In this document: in pieces, positions 20,302-30,240 of the stretch
Layout: every line of letters starts with the position of its first letter
Position numbering within the stretch: the stretch's first letter is position 1
Source: Marinobacter piscis
Lineage (GTDB): Bacteria; Pseudomonadota; Gammaproteobacteria; Pseudomonadales; Oleiphilaceae
Direction: 5' to 3'
DNA length: 64,000 bases
Assembly: GCF_007671655.1 (NCBI RefSeq)
Contig: NZ_VCGX01000004.1
Coordinates: forward strand, 62,001-126,000
The notes under the pieces: model-generated
Seen by the model: only the letters and a program-made list of their open reading frames with translations
Databases searched by the model: none
What the model was told of the DNA's origin: nothing
Translations under genes and position numbers: made by a program

Positions 20302-21360
20302 CTATGCAGTCTCCCGAGTAGCGTCATAAAACAGATGACGCGTCGCCTCATGCTCCAGAGCCTCGACAATCACTTCCTCATCCTGCGCTTCAGACACACA
20401 CTGCTCCCGCTGCTCCGGCCGGATCCCCAGACGCCGGAACAGCAGCGTGTCGGCATCAGCTTCCGGATTTGCGGTCGTCAGCAGTTTCTCGCCATAGAAA
20501 ATCGAGTTCGCCCCGGCCAGAAAGCACAACGCCTGCAACTGTTCATTCATCGTCTCCCGACCCGCAGACAAGCGCACGTGAGAGGCCGGCATCATGATCC
20601 GGGCGGCGGCAATCACCCGCACAAACTCAAACGGATCCAGATCTTCTGCATTTTCCAGAGGCGTCCCCTTCACTTTCACCAGCATGTTCACCGGCACACT
20701 TTCCGGATGCTGTGGCAGGTTGGCCAGCTGAACCAGCAAACCGGCACGATCGTCTTCATCCTCGCCAAGACCCATGATGCCGCCGCAGCAGACCTTCATG
20801 CCGGCGTCACGCACATTCGCGAGGGTGTCCAGGCGATCCTGATAGGTGCGAGTGGTAATAATATGGTTATAGTACTTCTCGGAGGTATCCAGATTGTGGT
20901 TATAGTAATCCAGCCCTGCCCCGGCCAGCTCTTCTGCCTGTTCCGGCTGCAGCATCCCCAGCGTCATACAGGTTTCCAGCCCCAGCGATTTTACCTGCCG
21001 GATCATGTCCAGCACATACGGCATATCCTTCTCCGCAGGGCTGCGCCAGGCGGCGCCCATACAGAAGCGTGAGGCGCCTTTTTCCCGGGCGGCGCGGGCC
21101 TCGGCCACAACTTTTTCAAGCTCCAGCAGCTTCTCTTTTTCCAGCCCGGTGTTGTAATGACCGCTTTGCGGACAGTATTTACAGTCCTCCGGGCAGGCAC
21201 CGGTTTTTATTGAAAGCAGGGTACTGACCTGCACTTCATTGGGATCAAAATATTGCCGGTGCACCGACTGCGCCTGGAACAGCAAGTCGTTGAATGGCAT
21301 ATCGAGAAGTGACCTGGCCTCCTCAAGAGTCCAGTTGTGACGTAGTGTTGTAGCAGCCAT
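20302..21360 (-). CDS. bioB: Biotin synthase BioB
   Basis: Radical SAM enzyme inserting sulfur into dethiobiotin to make biotin. The 352-residue protein has the SAM cluster motif C56-PED-C60-KY-C63 and the downstream YYNHNLDTS and [10 protein letters not shown] blocks. Arg/Asn residues for the second cluster appear in SAGRETM. AGGA precedes the ATG by 7 bases. It is the first gene of the biotin unit and is divergent from comF. Two BirA-like boxes and a good promoter lie directly upstream. Confidence 0.97.
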   Translation of the reverse strand: MAATTLRHNWTLEEARSLLDMPFNDLLFQAQSVHRQYFDPNEVQVSTLLSIKTGACPEDCKYCPQSGHYNTGLEKEKLLELEKVVAEARAAREKGASRFCMGAAWRSPAEKDMPYVLDMIRQVKSLGLETCMTLGMLQPEQAEELAGAGLDYYNHNLDTSEKYYNHIITTRTYQDRLDTLANVRDAGMKVCCGGIMGLGEDEDDRAGLLVQLANLPQHPESVPVNMLVKVKGTPLENAEDLDPFEFVRVIAAARIMMPASHVRLSAGRETMNEQLQALCFLAGANSIFYGEKLLTTANPEADADTLLFRRLGIRPEQREQCVSEAQDEEVIVEALEHEATRHLFYDATRETA

Positions 21361-21369
21361 GGGAGGTTC

Positions 21370-21401
21370 CTGTTAACCTTTTATGGTTTCTTGGTTTACG
21401 G
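21370..21401. promoter_or_regulatory. BirA-like operator box 1
   Basis: Half-sites CTGTTAACC (21370-21378) and GGTTTACGG (21393-21401), separated by 14 bp, match the BirA consensus TTGTAAACC-N14-16-GGTTTACAA at 14 of 18 positions. The box lies just downstream of the predicted bioB transcription start, so bound biotin-repressor BirA could block initiation or elongation. Confidence 0.72.
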
Positions 21402-22145
21402 ATGAATCAGATGATAAAGGGACTGAACCTGCTGTCAACCATTTTTAACAATTCGGTTAACAGCACTAAAACCAAAGGACTCTGTGTCGGATGCCTGAGT
21501 TCCTGTGCCAGCAATGGTCTGTGCGACCCCTGCCAGGCAGACCTGCCGGTTAACCATTACCACTGCCGCTGCTGCGCCCTGCCCATGGCTATCCCCGGAG
21601 CCGGCTCAGTGTGCGGGGACTGCCTTGCGTCGCCCCCGGCTTTTAACCGCGCGCTTATTCCCTGGCGTTACCAGTACCCTGTCAGCACCATGATTGGCCG
21701 CTACAAATACAGCCAGCAACGCAAGTTTGCGCGACCGCTGATTGCAGGCTTTGCGGACTATCTGGCTGGTGTGTATGAAGGCTCGGATAAAGATAAGCCA
21801 CAGCTACTGATTCCCTCCCCTATGCTTGCGACCCGGCGGCGAAAGCGCGGATTTAATCAGGCCGCGGACATCGCCGAACACCTGGGCAAGGCTCTGGATA
21901 TTCCTGTGAGTACAGGTGTAGTACGGCGGGTGCGATCGGCTCAGGCACAGCGGGGGCTTAACCGGAAGGCAAGGCTGGCTAACCTGCGCGATGTATTCAA
22001 AGTGTGCGGAAACGTGCCCGAACGCGTCGCCATCGTGGACGATGTGGTTACAACCGGGGCCACGGTGCGAATGCTTGCTCAGGCACTACAGAGCGCAGGT
22101 GCCCGGGATATTCAGGTCTGGGCTCTGGCGCGTACACCGGGCTGA
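21402..22145 (+). CDS. comF: ComF-family phosphoribosyltransferase-like protein
   Basis: Homolog of ComFC/GntX, a protein with a zinc-finger N-terminus and a PRTase-fold C-terminus, implicated in DNA uptake and use of DNA as nutrient. Cysteine pairs CVGC, CDPC, CRCC and CGDC cover about residues 28-76. The PRPP loop VAIVDDVVTTGATV lies near 210. The start is unsure: ATG 21402 and ATG 21411 both lack a ribosome binding site and overlap the bioB promoter and BirA boxes, yet no later in-frame ATG or GTG precedes the first cysteine. BirA may therefore also affect this gene. Confidence 0.85.
   Translation: MNQMIKGLNLLSTIFNNSVNSTKTKGLCVGCLSSCASNGLCDPCQADLPVNHYHCRCCALPMAIPGAGSVCGDCLASPPAFNRALIPWRYQYPVSTMIGRYKYSQQRKFARPLIAGFADYLAGVYEGSDKDKPQLLIPSPMLATRRRKRGFNQAADIAEHLGKALDIPVSTGVVRRVRSAQAQRGLNRKARLANLRDVFKVCGNVPERVAIVDDVVTTGATVRMLAQALQSAGARDIQVWALARTPG
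21411..21438 (-). promoter_or_regulatory. Sigma-70 promoter of bioB
   Basis: On the minus strand TTGACA (21433-21438) is followed after 16 bp by TATCAT (21411-21416), giving a start near 21404. The -35 lies inside BirA box 2 and box 1 covers the start of the transcript, which supports both predictions. Confidence 0.65.
21432..21463. promoter_or_regulatory. BirA-like operator box 2
   Basis: CTGTCAACC (21432-21440) and GGTTAACAG (21455-21463) form a near-perfect palindrome with the same 14-bp spacer as box 1. Its left half contains the complement of the -35 hexamer TTGACA for bioB. Box centres are 62 bp apart, about six helical turns, which fits cooperative binding. Confidence 0.7.
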
Positions 22146-22158
22146 CCGGCCAGGTTTC

Positions 22159-23268
22159 TCAGGAGAGTTTTTCGTGGACCAGCCCGGCGATGGCCAGACA
22201 GGCCGTCAGCCCGGGGGATTCTATGCCGAACAGATTCACCAGCCCCGGCACACCATGGTCTTCCGGCCCATCAATCCGGAAGTCGAAAAAACCGCCTTCT
22301 GCATTTTTCAGTTTCGGCCGGATACCGGCATAAGCCGGCTGCAGCCGCAGAGGGTCCAGGTCTGGCCACCACTGACGGACGGCCGCGGCAAATGCCCGCG
22401 CGCGCCCGGCATCTATCTGATAATCCTCGCGGCTGATCCATTCAACATCCGGCCCAAAACGCGCCTGCCCGGCCAGATCCAGGGTGAGATGTATCCCCAG
22501 CCCTCCGGGCTCGGGGACCGGATAAACCAGGTTGCGAAACGGGTGCCGACCGCTGTAACTGAAGTAAACCCCACGGGCGAACCACTGTGTTGGTTTCTGA
22601 TCCCGGGGCAACCCTTCCCAGTGCTCTGTCAGCGGGACGGCACCCAGCCCCGCGGCGTTCACCAGGGTCCGTGCTTCAAGGGTACAGGGCGCTGCGCCTG
22701 CAACCTGTAACAGGTGCAATTCTCCGCTCGATTGCACCTGCACCACTGGCGACCGCCGCACCAGCACACCACCGGCGTCTTCCAGCTCCCCCAGTAAGGC
22801 GAGCATCAGCCCGTGGGTGTCCAGTATGCCTGTGTCCGGGGACCAGAGACCTGCCCGGGCCTGTACACCGGGCAAATGTCGGGCAAGGGTCTTGCTGTCT
22901 GCCTGCGTCAGGACGACACCATTGGCGGCTGCACGCCGGTACGTGCTTTCAAGTTTCTCGATTTGTGACTCGTCAGTGGCGACGACCCATTTACCACACC
23001 GGCGATGCTCTACTTTGCGGCTGTTGCAGTATTCATACAACTGCCTGCGCCCGGCCACGCACAGGCGCGCTTTCAGAGAGTTTTCCGGATAATATATACC
23101 GGCATGGATAACTTCACTGTTACGCGAGGAAATGCCTTCGCCAAAATGCTCCCCGGCCTCCAGCACAATCACGTCGCGGCCGGCCCGGGCAAGGGTCCGT
23201 GCCACCGCAAGCCCGATGACGCCGGCTCCGATTACAACGGCATCCACTGTCAGTCGATCATTTGTCAC
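22159..23268 (-). CDS. FAD-dependent oxidoreductase of the DAO family, L-2-hydroxyglutarate oxidase-like
   Basis: A 369-residue flavoprotein with an N-terminal dinucleotide-binding motif DAVVIGAGVIGLAVARTLA. It also has SRNSEVIHAGIYYP, characteristic of the LhgO/L-2-hydroxyglutarate dehydrogenase branch, and the C-terminal LFGIESPGLTACLAIA. It probably oxidises a 2-hydroxy acid to a 2-oxo acid and feeds electrons to oxygen or quinone; the substrate is inferred from family only. The GTG at 23268 is chosen because it places the FAD motif at residue 9. The frame is open 132 bases further upstream with no family resemblance. It is convergent with comF and divergent from srkA. Confidence 0.82.
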   Translation of the reverse strand: MTNDRLTVDAVVIGAGVIGLAVARTLARAGRDVIVLEAGEHFGEGISSRNSEVIHAGIYYPENSLKARLCVAGRRQLYEYCNSRKVEHRRCGKWVVATDESQIEKLESTYRRAAANGVVLTQADSKTLARHLPGVQARAGLWSPDTGILDTHGLMLALLGELEDAGGVLVRRSPVVQVQSSGELHLLQVAGAAPCTLEARTLVNAAGLGAVPLTEHWEGLPRDQKPTQWFARGVYFSYSGRHPFRNLVYPVPEPGGLGIHLTLDLAGQARFGPDVEWISREDYQIDAGRARAFAAAVRQWWPDLDPLRLQPAYAGIRPKLKNAEGGFFDFRIDGPEDHGVPGLVNLFGIESPGLTACLAIAGLVHEKLS

Positions 23269-23421
23269 GAATTCAACCTGCTTTCTGTTATCTGCCGGTA
23301 AAAACGTACAATACCCCAATCCCGGAGTGGCAAGAAGCCTTAGAAACACCGGCTCCGCATTACGGGAGCCCGGGCAAGCAGGTATACTTGGGCCTGACAT
23401 TTAACAGCCTGGCTGCGCTTT

Positions 23422-24423
23422 ATGACCAACGTTTCAGCTCACCCTTACGATGCACTGACACCGGATGTGATACTCGATGCCATGGAAGCGGCTGGCTTTG
23501 CGGTAAGTGGTCGCCTGTTTGCTCTCAACAGTTATGAAAATCGAGTGTACCAGGTGGGGCTCGACGAAGGCCCCCCGGTGATTACCAAGTTCTATCGCCC
23601 GGGGCGCTGGAGTGAGGCACAGGTCCGTGAGGAGCATGAGTTTACCCTGGAGCTGCTGGCGGCAGACATTCCTGTTGTTGCACCTCTGGTTATGCCCTCG
23701 GGAGACACCCTCGGCACCCATGGCGGTTTTATGTTTGCCGTTTTCAATCAGCGAGGGGGACAGGCACCGGATACCAGTGTTACCGATACGCTGTACCGGC
23801 TGGGCCAGTGGCTGGGACAAATCCATAACCTTGGCGCGCGCAAGCCGTTTCAGCACCGGGTTGCACTGTCGCCTCTGGAAGGCATTGAGGCAAGCAATAA
23901 CCTGTTGCTGGAAGGCGACTGGATTCCTCAGGATCTGCGACCCGCCTGGGACAGCCTGATTCCGGATCTGATCAGTCATTGCCAGGCGCGCATGGAAGAC
24001 GCCGGCGAATTTACAACCCTGCGCCTGCACGGTGACTGTCACGCAGGGAATATACTGTGCCGGGAAGAGCAGATGCTGTTTGTGGACCTGGACGACTGTC
24101 GTACCGGGCCTGCGATTCAGGATATGTGGCTGCTGCTGAACGGAGATGACCATGAACGGGGTGCCCAGCTGGGTGAGTTGCTGGAAGGCTATGAAATGTT
24201 CCGGGACTTCAATCGTCGGGAACGGCACCTGATTGAGCCCCTGCGCTGCTACCGTCAGCTCAGCCACTGTGCCTGGCTGGCCAGGCGCTGGGATGATCCG
24301 GCGTTCCCGCGTTTTTTCCCGTGGTTTGCCCAGCCGCGATTCTGGTCAGACCAGATACTATCCCTGAGAGAACAACTGGGCGCCCTGCAGGCCCCTTCGA
24401 TTACACTGCCCGGTCAGTACTGA
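23422..24423 (+). CDS. srkA: Stress response kinase SrkA (YihE/RdoA)
   Basis: Eukaryotic-like Ser/Thr kinase of the aminoglycoside-phosphotransferase fold, which in E. coli counters stress-induced death by dampening MazEF. It has 333 residues. The catalytic HGDCHAGN motif and the metal-binding FVDLDDC follow the usual order. The N-terminal lobe has VYQVGLDEGPPVITKFYRPGRW, with the ATP-binding lysine. The length fits E. coli SrkA (328). Here it appears to lead a unit with the small unknown gene and cmoA-cmoB, with gaps of at most about 31 bp. dsbA, its usual partner in E. coli, is absent. Confidence 0.9.
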   Translation: MTNVSAHPYDALTPDVILDAMEAAGFAVSGRLFALNSYENRVYQVGLDEGPPVITKFYRPGRWSEAQVREEHEFTLELLAADIPVVAPLVMPSGDTLGTHGGFMFAVFNQRGGQAPDTSVTDTLYRLGQWLGQIHNLGARKPFQHRVALSPLEGIEASNNLLLEGDWIPQDLRPAWDSLIPDLISHCQARMEDAGEFTTLRLHGDCHAGNILCREEQMLFVDLDDCRTGPAIQDMWLLLNGDDHERGAQLGELLEGYEMFRDFNRRERHLIEPLRCYRQLSHCAWLARRWDDPAFPRFFPWFAQPRFWSDQILSLREQLGALQAPSITLPGQY

Positions 24424-24454
24424 TTTTTCACTCACGCTCAAAACGAGGTAGGCA

Positions 24455-24832
24455 ATGAGCCAGAACGAGGCCCGCTACACTGTTCGCAGTCTGTTGATCA
24501 CCGCCCTGGTTGCCATTATCGGCACGGTTGTGGTGCTGGAACTGAATGGCAATATTCGTCACTCAGACAACAAGGATCATGTGCCTGTGGGCGACTTCAA
24601 GGCGATTCATGTCACCCCGGGGGAGACCTTCCGGATGTCGCAGAAAGCCTCCGAGCTGCACGCCGCCTGTGAAAACGGTTACCTGGCCATTGCAGCGGAT
24701 ACAGACCCGTCATTCCGTGGCGTTCTGGTGGATTACAAGAACCGGGGCGTGCGTTGCTACCGGCCCTCTCCGACGGCCCCGTCGGCTGTGCCCCAGCCCG
24801 AAGCCCCACAACAGGAATCCGGCTATGAGTGA
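24455..24832 (+). CDS. Hypothetical membrane-anchored protein
   Basis: A 125-residue protein with a good ribosome binding site (GAGGTAGG). One hydrophobic segment spans about residues 11-30 (SLLITALVAIIGTVVVLEL) and the rest should face the periplasm. Two cysteines (LHAACENG and VRCYRP) could form a disulfide. The C-terminal 25 residues are Pro/Glu-rich. I do not recognise a family. Its stop overlaps the start of cmoA by 8 bp, so it is translationally coupled to that gene and likely real. Confidence 0.75.
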   Translation: MSQNEARYTVRSLLITALVAIIGTVVVLELNGNIRHSDNKDHVPVGDFKAIHVTPGETFRMSQKASELHAACENGYLAIAADTDPSFRGVLVDYKNRGVRCYRPSPTAPSAVPQPEAPQQESGYE

Positions 24833-25580
24833 GTCTGATCGTTCCAAAGAACCTGTCACCGACCGGCTGTTCGCCACTGAGCGGCAACCGGAAGACTTTC
24901 GCTTTGATGCGGCCGTGGCGCGCGTGTTCCCGGATATGATCCGGCGTTCGGTGCCGGGTTACACCACCATTATTCCGATGATTGAAGTGATCACTGAGCA
25001 GTATGCCCAGCCGGGCTCCAACTGCTACGACCTGGGCTGCTCCCTGGGCGCCTCTACTCTCGCGATGCGCCACGGCATTCCCTACGATGACTGTTCTCTG
25101 GCCGGCATTGATAACTCGGCGGCCATGATCGAGCGCTGTCAGCACTACATTGCTCTGGACGATCACCCCTTACCCGTCAGCCTGCGCTGTGAAGACATTC
25201 AGCAAACCCCGCTCGCAAATGCATCGGTTACCACCCTGAATTTCACACTGCAGTTCGTGCCACCGGAAGCCCGCAGCCACCTGTTAACACGTATCGCCGG
25301 GGCCACCCGGCCCGGGGGCGTTCTGATTCTGTCGGAAAAAATCCGTTTTGAGTCGGAGGATGAACAGGCCACCCAGACTCGACTCCACCACGAGTTCAAG
25401 CGTGCCAACGGCTACTCTGACCTGGAAATCAGTCAGAAGCGCAGCGCCATCGAACAGGTGCTGATTCCGGAAACACTGGAGGCCCACAAGCAACGCCTGA
25501 AAGCGGCCGGCTTTGAGCGCGTACTGGTGTGGTACCAGTGCTTCAATTTCGTATCCATGCTGGCTATCAAGGCCGGGTGA
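24825..25580 (+). CDS. cmoA: Carboxy-S-adenosyl-L-methionine synthase CmoA
   Basis: Makes carboxy-SAM from SAM and prephenate, the donor used by CmoB in tRNA wobble uridine modification (cmo5U34). The 251-residue product has a class I methyltransferase core with CYDLGCSLGASTL as motif I and GIDNSAAMIERC as motif II. The family N-terminus DRLFATERQPEDFRFDAAVARVFPDMIRRSVPGY is split here only by length limits. ATG 24825 overlaps the preceding gene. A longer in-frame ORF to 24546 only reads that gene out of frame. Confidence 0.96.
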   Translation: MSESDRSKEPVTDRLFATERQPEDFRFDAAVARVFPDMIRRSVPGYTTIIPMIEVITEQYAQPGSNCYDLGCSLGASTLAMRHGIPYDDCSLAGIDNSAAMIERCQHYIALDDHPLPVSLRCEDIQQTPLANASVTTLNFTLQFVPPEARSHLLTRIAGATRPGGVLILSEKIRFESEDEQATQTRLHHEFKRANGYSDLEISQKRSAIEQVLIPETLEAHKQRLKAAGFERVLVWYQCFNFVSMLAIKAG

Positions 25581-25605
25581 GCAAACCGGGGAGATTACCG
25601 TAATA

Positions 25606-26598
25606 ATGGCGTATTTTGACTGGCGAACCTGCTTCGGACGGCTACTCACGGAGCTGGAAGACTCTGGCCAGAGCAGCTGGGCACACACCCTGAGAGCCCA
25701 GCTGGCCCACCGTTTTGAGGATAACCCCCACGGCGACCTCAGCCGCTGGCAGGAGGCGCTGAACAGCCTGCCGGACGTGCCCGGAGCCGTGGCGGACCTG
25801 AACCGCTCAGCTGTCACTGTTACCTCCCCCAATGACCTGGGCACCCACCAGCTGCAGGCGCTTGAACACGGGCTTCGGGGTCTGATGCCCTGGCGCAAGG
25901 GCCCCTTTGATTTTTTCGGTACCCATATTGATACCGAATGGCGTTCTGACTGGAAATGGGACCGGGTTGTGCCCCACCTTGCTGATCTTACCGGCCGGCG
26001 CATTCTGGATGTCGGTTGTGGTTCCGGGTATCACTGCTGGCGCATGCTGGGAGCGGGTGCCCGGCGGGTGACAGGCATTGATCCCGGGCTGTTGTTCCTG
26101 TTCCAGTTTCTGAGCGTAAAGCGGTATCTGGACGAGGCGCCGATCGACCTTTTGCCCATTCGTGTTGAAGACTTGCCGGACGGACTGGAATGCTTCGACA
26201 CCACCTTCTCCATGGGTGTTCTGTATCACCGCCGGTCCCCTCTGGACCACTTGCTGGAACTGAAGTCCACACTGCGCCGGGGTGGTGAGCTGGTACTGGA
26301 AACCCTGGTGGTTGATGGCCCGGAGGGCTACAGCCTGATGCCGGAAAACCGTTACGGGCAGATGCGTAACGTATGGTTTTTACCCAGCTGCGATACGCTG
26401 CTGCGGTGGCTGGACCGCACCGGGTTCCGCAACGCCCGGGTGGTGGATGTGTCCGCCACCACAACAAGCGAGCAGCGCCGGACCGACTGGATGCGGTTCA
26501 ACTCCCTGGAAGATTTTCTGGACCCGGAAGACCCCTCCCGAACCATTGAAGGCTACCCGGGCCCCGTACGTGCCACACTGATTGCGGAAAAACCCTGA
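25606..26598 (+). CDS. cmoB: tRNA U34 carboxymethyltransferase CmoB
   Basis: Transfers the carboxymethyl group of carboxy-SAM to 5-hydroxyuridine 34, giving cmo5U and expanding wobble decoding. The 330-residue protein (E. coli 323) has the N-terminal family domain with WRKGPFDFFGTHIDTEWRSDWKW and a SAM-binding motif ILDVGCGSGYHCWRM. The ATG at 25606 (MAYFDWRTCF) is preferred; the longer frame starts within cmoA. It is 25 bp downstream of cmoA. A terminator shared with purA follows. Confidence 0.96.
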   Translation: MAYFDWRTCFGRLLTELEDSGQSSWAHTLRAQLAHRFEDNPHGDLSRWQEALNSLPDVPGAVADLNRSAVTVTSPNDLGTHQLQALEHGLRGLMPWRKGPFDFFGTHIDTEWRSDWKWDRVVPHLADLTGRRILDVGCGSGYHCWRMLGAGARRVTGIDPGLLFLFQFLSVKRYLDEAPIDLLPIRVEDLPDGLECFDTTFSMGVLYHRRSPLDHLLELKSTLRRGGELVLETLVVDGPEGYSLMPENRYGQMRNVWFLPSCDTLLRWLDRTGFRNARVVDVSATTTSEQRRTDWMRFNSLEDFLDPEDPSRTIEGYPGPVRATLIAEKP

Positions 26599-26601
26599 GC
26601 A

Positions 26602-26638
26602 CAAAAAAACCGCCGTGCCGATGACGGCAGGGCGGTTT
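26602..26638 (-). terminator. Terminator of purA, also usable for cmoB
   Basis: AAACCGCC (26607-26614) pairs with GGCGGTTT (26631-26638). On the minus strand the stem runs into seven T, an efficient Rho-independent signal for purA. On the plus strand only TTTCT follows, so termination of cmoB would be weaker. Confidence 0.88.
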
Positions 26639-26654
26639 CTGAAACGCTTACCGG

Positions 26655-27959
<1,305 letters not shown>

Positions 27960-28036
27960 TCAATGCGCACCACTGAACTGTGCGTCTCGCTAATTTAGCC
28001 AATGTACTTTTATGTGCCCGTTGCAGCCTGCCGATA

Positions 28037-29218
28037 TCAGCTCAGCGGCTGAACGACCCAACGATCACCCTGTTTTACCAGCTTACGGTCGCATCCCCGT
28101 GCAGACGGGTCTGCGTTACTGTCTTCCGGCAATGCCCGGACAACTGTGTCTGTCTGCCGAAGGCTGGTGATTGCTTCCTCCAGTGCCGGATCCTCGTCTG
28201 CCGGTGCCCAGACTGCGCTTGCAGAACCTGCCGGGCGCTCACCCAGCGCTACCAGAGCTCTGATATCCAGGCTGAAGCCAGTGGCGGGACGGGAGCGGCC
28301 AAAATCGCTGCCGATGGCATCGTAACGGCCACCCTTGGCAACCGAGTCGCCATGGCCGGGCACATAAGCCGCAAACACCACACCTGTGTGGTAGCTATAG
28401 CCACGGAGTTCACAGAAATCGAACCCGTAACTTATGTTCGGGTAGCCCTGCTCAAGCATATCTGCAATCCGGCCCAGCTGATCCAGAGCCGCGCTCAGGT
28501 TGTCAGAGCCGCCCTGCAGTATGGTCCGGGCCTCATCCAGTGCCTCCGGACCACCGCTCACCCGGGCAAGTTCACGCAGGCGCGCACCTGCTGAGCCGGC
28601 AGCGCAGTGTCCGAGCAGTTTGTCCAGTTCCGGCCCGGACTTGCGTCCCATGGCATCAAAGATAGCGGCGCTGGTATCGCGATCAAACCCGGCTTCATCA
28701 ATCAGGGTTTCATAGATGGCGACGTGGGCAAGATCCAGATGCACCTCTGGCAGACCGGCTACACGGAGCGTCTCCAGCATCAGGTTGATGATTTCCAGAT
28801 CAGCCGCTTCCGAAGCGCTGCCGAACAGCTCACACCCTGCCTGCACGGGCGTGCGCCCGGTCAGCATATGTTTTGGGCGGGTGTGCAGGATATGCCCGGC
28901 GTAACACAGGCGGGTAACACCCTCCTGGCCCAGTGTGTGGGCGTCAATGCGCGCAGCCTGGGGGGTCATATCCGCCCGGACCCCCATCATGCGCCCGGTC
29001 AGCTGGTCGGTCAGCTTGAACGTCTGCAACTGCAGATTGTGGCCGGTGCCGGTAAACAGGGATTCCAGATATTCAATAAGCGGTGGGATTACCAGCTGGT
29101 AGCCCCAGCGCTGGCAGGTATCCATTACATCCCGGCGCAGGGACTCTATCTGCCCGGCCAGAGGTGGCAGGGTATCCTCCACTCCGTCCGGCAGTAACCA
29201 GCGATCAGATACTGTCAT
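28037..29218 (-). CDS. hisZ: ATP phosphoribosyltransferase regulatory subunit HisZ
   Basis: Histidyl-tRNA-synthetase-like subunit that activates short-form HisG at the first step of histidine synthesis. The 393-residue product shows the HisRS fold (motif 2-like MMGVRADMTPQAARI, and YYSGLVF-like YSYHTGVVFAAYVPG). It lacks the anticodon-binding domain of a true synthetase and its C-terminus is short. This implies the organism uses the short HisG form, encoded elsewhere. It follows the hfl genes beyond a terminator and precedes purA. Confidence 0.93.
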   Translation of the reverse strand: MTVSDRWLLPDGVEDTLPPLAGQIESLRRDVMDTCQRWGYQLVIPPLIEYLESLFTGTGHNLQLQTFKLTDQLTGRMMGVRADMTPQAARIDAHTLGQEGVTRLCYAGHILHTRPKHMLTGRTPVQAGCELFGSASEAADLEIINLMLETLRVAGLPEVHLDLAHVAIYETLIDEAGFDRDTSAAIFDAMGRKSGPELDKLLGHCAAGSAGARLRELARVSGGPEALDEARTILQGGSDNLSAALDQLGRIADMLEQGYPNISYGFDFCELRGYSYHTGVVFAAYVPGHGDSVAKGGRYDAIGSDFGRSRPATGFSLDIRALVALGERPAGSASAVWAPADEDPALEEAITSLRQTDTVVRALPEDSNADPSARGCDRKLVKQGDRWVVQPLS

Positions 29219-29310
29219 GAGATTCCGTATGCAGTGTTTTTTTGGGTGACGTCCGGGGGGAAGAAAACCCGAACCAAAACCTGTGGGATTTTACACTGTT
29301 GGCGCTCACA

Positions 29311-29340
29311 AAAAAACCGGAATACCTGAGTACTCCGGTT
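29311..29340 (-). terminator. Rho-independent terminator after hflC
   Basis: Eleven-base arms AACCGGAATAC and GTACTCCGGTT pair with one mismatch around CTGA. On the minus strand TTTTTTT follows. It separates the hfq-hflX-hflK-hflC transcript from hisZ-purA. Confidence 0.85.
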
Positions 29341-29362
29341 TTTCCGGTACGCCTGGTGCGTT

Positions 29363-30238
29363 TTAGCTTCCGCCTTTCGGGTCCGTAAGGAATTTCATGA
29401 ATTCGCTTTCGGAGTCAATCACCATTATGTCGTCTTTGGTTGCGAAGGTATTCCGGTACGCCTGCAGACTGCGGTAGAAGCTGTAAAACTCTGAGTCAGT
29501 TCCATAGGCTTCGGCGTAAATCCGCGCCGCTTCACCATCACCCTCACCCCGGGTTGTTTCCGACGCAGCGAAAGCTTCCGCCAGGGTAACCGTTTTCTGA
29601 CGATCGGCATCAGCACGAATCCCCTCTGCAAGTTCTCGACCGCGGGAGCGGAACTCCTGAGCCAGCTTTTCACGTTCGGTCGCCATCCGGCGATAGACGT
29701 TCTCACTGACCTGGCCGGGAAGCTCGATCGCTTTCACCCGGATGTCCAGGACCCGGATGCCGAACTCATCAACCGAGGTTTCGTTAACCCGATCACGCAG
29801 GGTGTGCATCAGCTCATCACGCTGGCCGGAAACCACCTCGTGCATGGTGCGGACACCAAATTCGTCACGCAGGCCGTTGTCCACGCGGGACAGCATCAGC
29901 GACTGAGCACGGAATTCGTCGCCACCTGTGGCCCGGTAGAACTGGTCCACATCCTGAATCTGCCAGGCAATGTAGGAATCCACATCCAGCGGCTTCTTTT
30001 CAACGGTCAGGTACTGCCTCGAAGGCAGGTCCATCGTCAGCACCCGGATATCAAATTCCCGCACCTGGTCGATCACAGGCACCTTGAAATGTATGCCCGC
30101 TTCGATGTCGGTCTCAACTAACTCACCAAACCTCAGCATAACGCCACGATGCGTTTCCGGGATAATAAATACACTTGATAACACCAGCAGGACAACGATG
30201 AGGGCGCCTGCAAGGCCCACGACACCTTTAGGTCCCAT
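29363..30238 (-). CDS. hflC: HflC, SPFH-family modulator of FtsH
   Basis: Partner of HflK in the large periplasm-facing HflKC cage that encloses the FtsH protease in the inner membrane. It has 291 residues. One N-terminal membrane helix (about residues 7-26, GLAGALIVVLLVLSSVF) is followed by the SPFH/band 7 domain. A coiled coil follows at about 170-230 (RRMATEREKLAQEFRSRGRELAEGIRADADR). A strong ribosome binding site (GGAGGAG) lies in the last codons of hflK, and the gap between the genes is 2 bp. Confidence 0.96.
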   Translation of the reverse strand: MGPKGVVGLAGALIVVLLVLSSVFIIPETHRGVMLRFGELVETDIEAGIHFKVPVIDQVREFDIRVLTMDLPSRQYLTVEKKPLDVDSYIAWQIQDVDQFYRATGGDEFRAQSLMLSRVDNGLRDEFGVRTMHEVVSGQRDELMHTLRDRVNETSVDEFGIRVLDIRVKAIELPGQVSENVYRRMATEREKLAQEFRSRGRELAEGIRADADRQKTVTLAEAFAASETTRGEGDGEAARIYAEAYGTDSEFYSFYRSLQAYRNTFATKDDIMVIDSESEFMKFLTDPKGGS

Positions 30239-30240
30239 GA

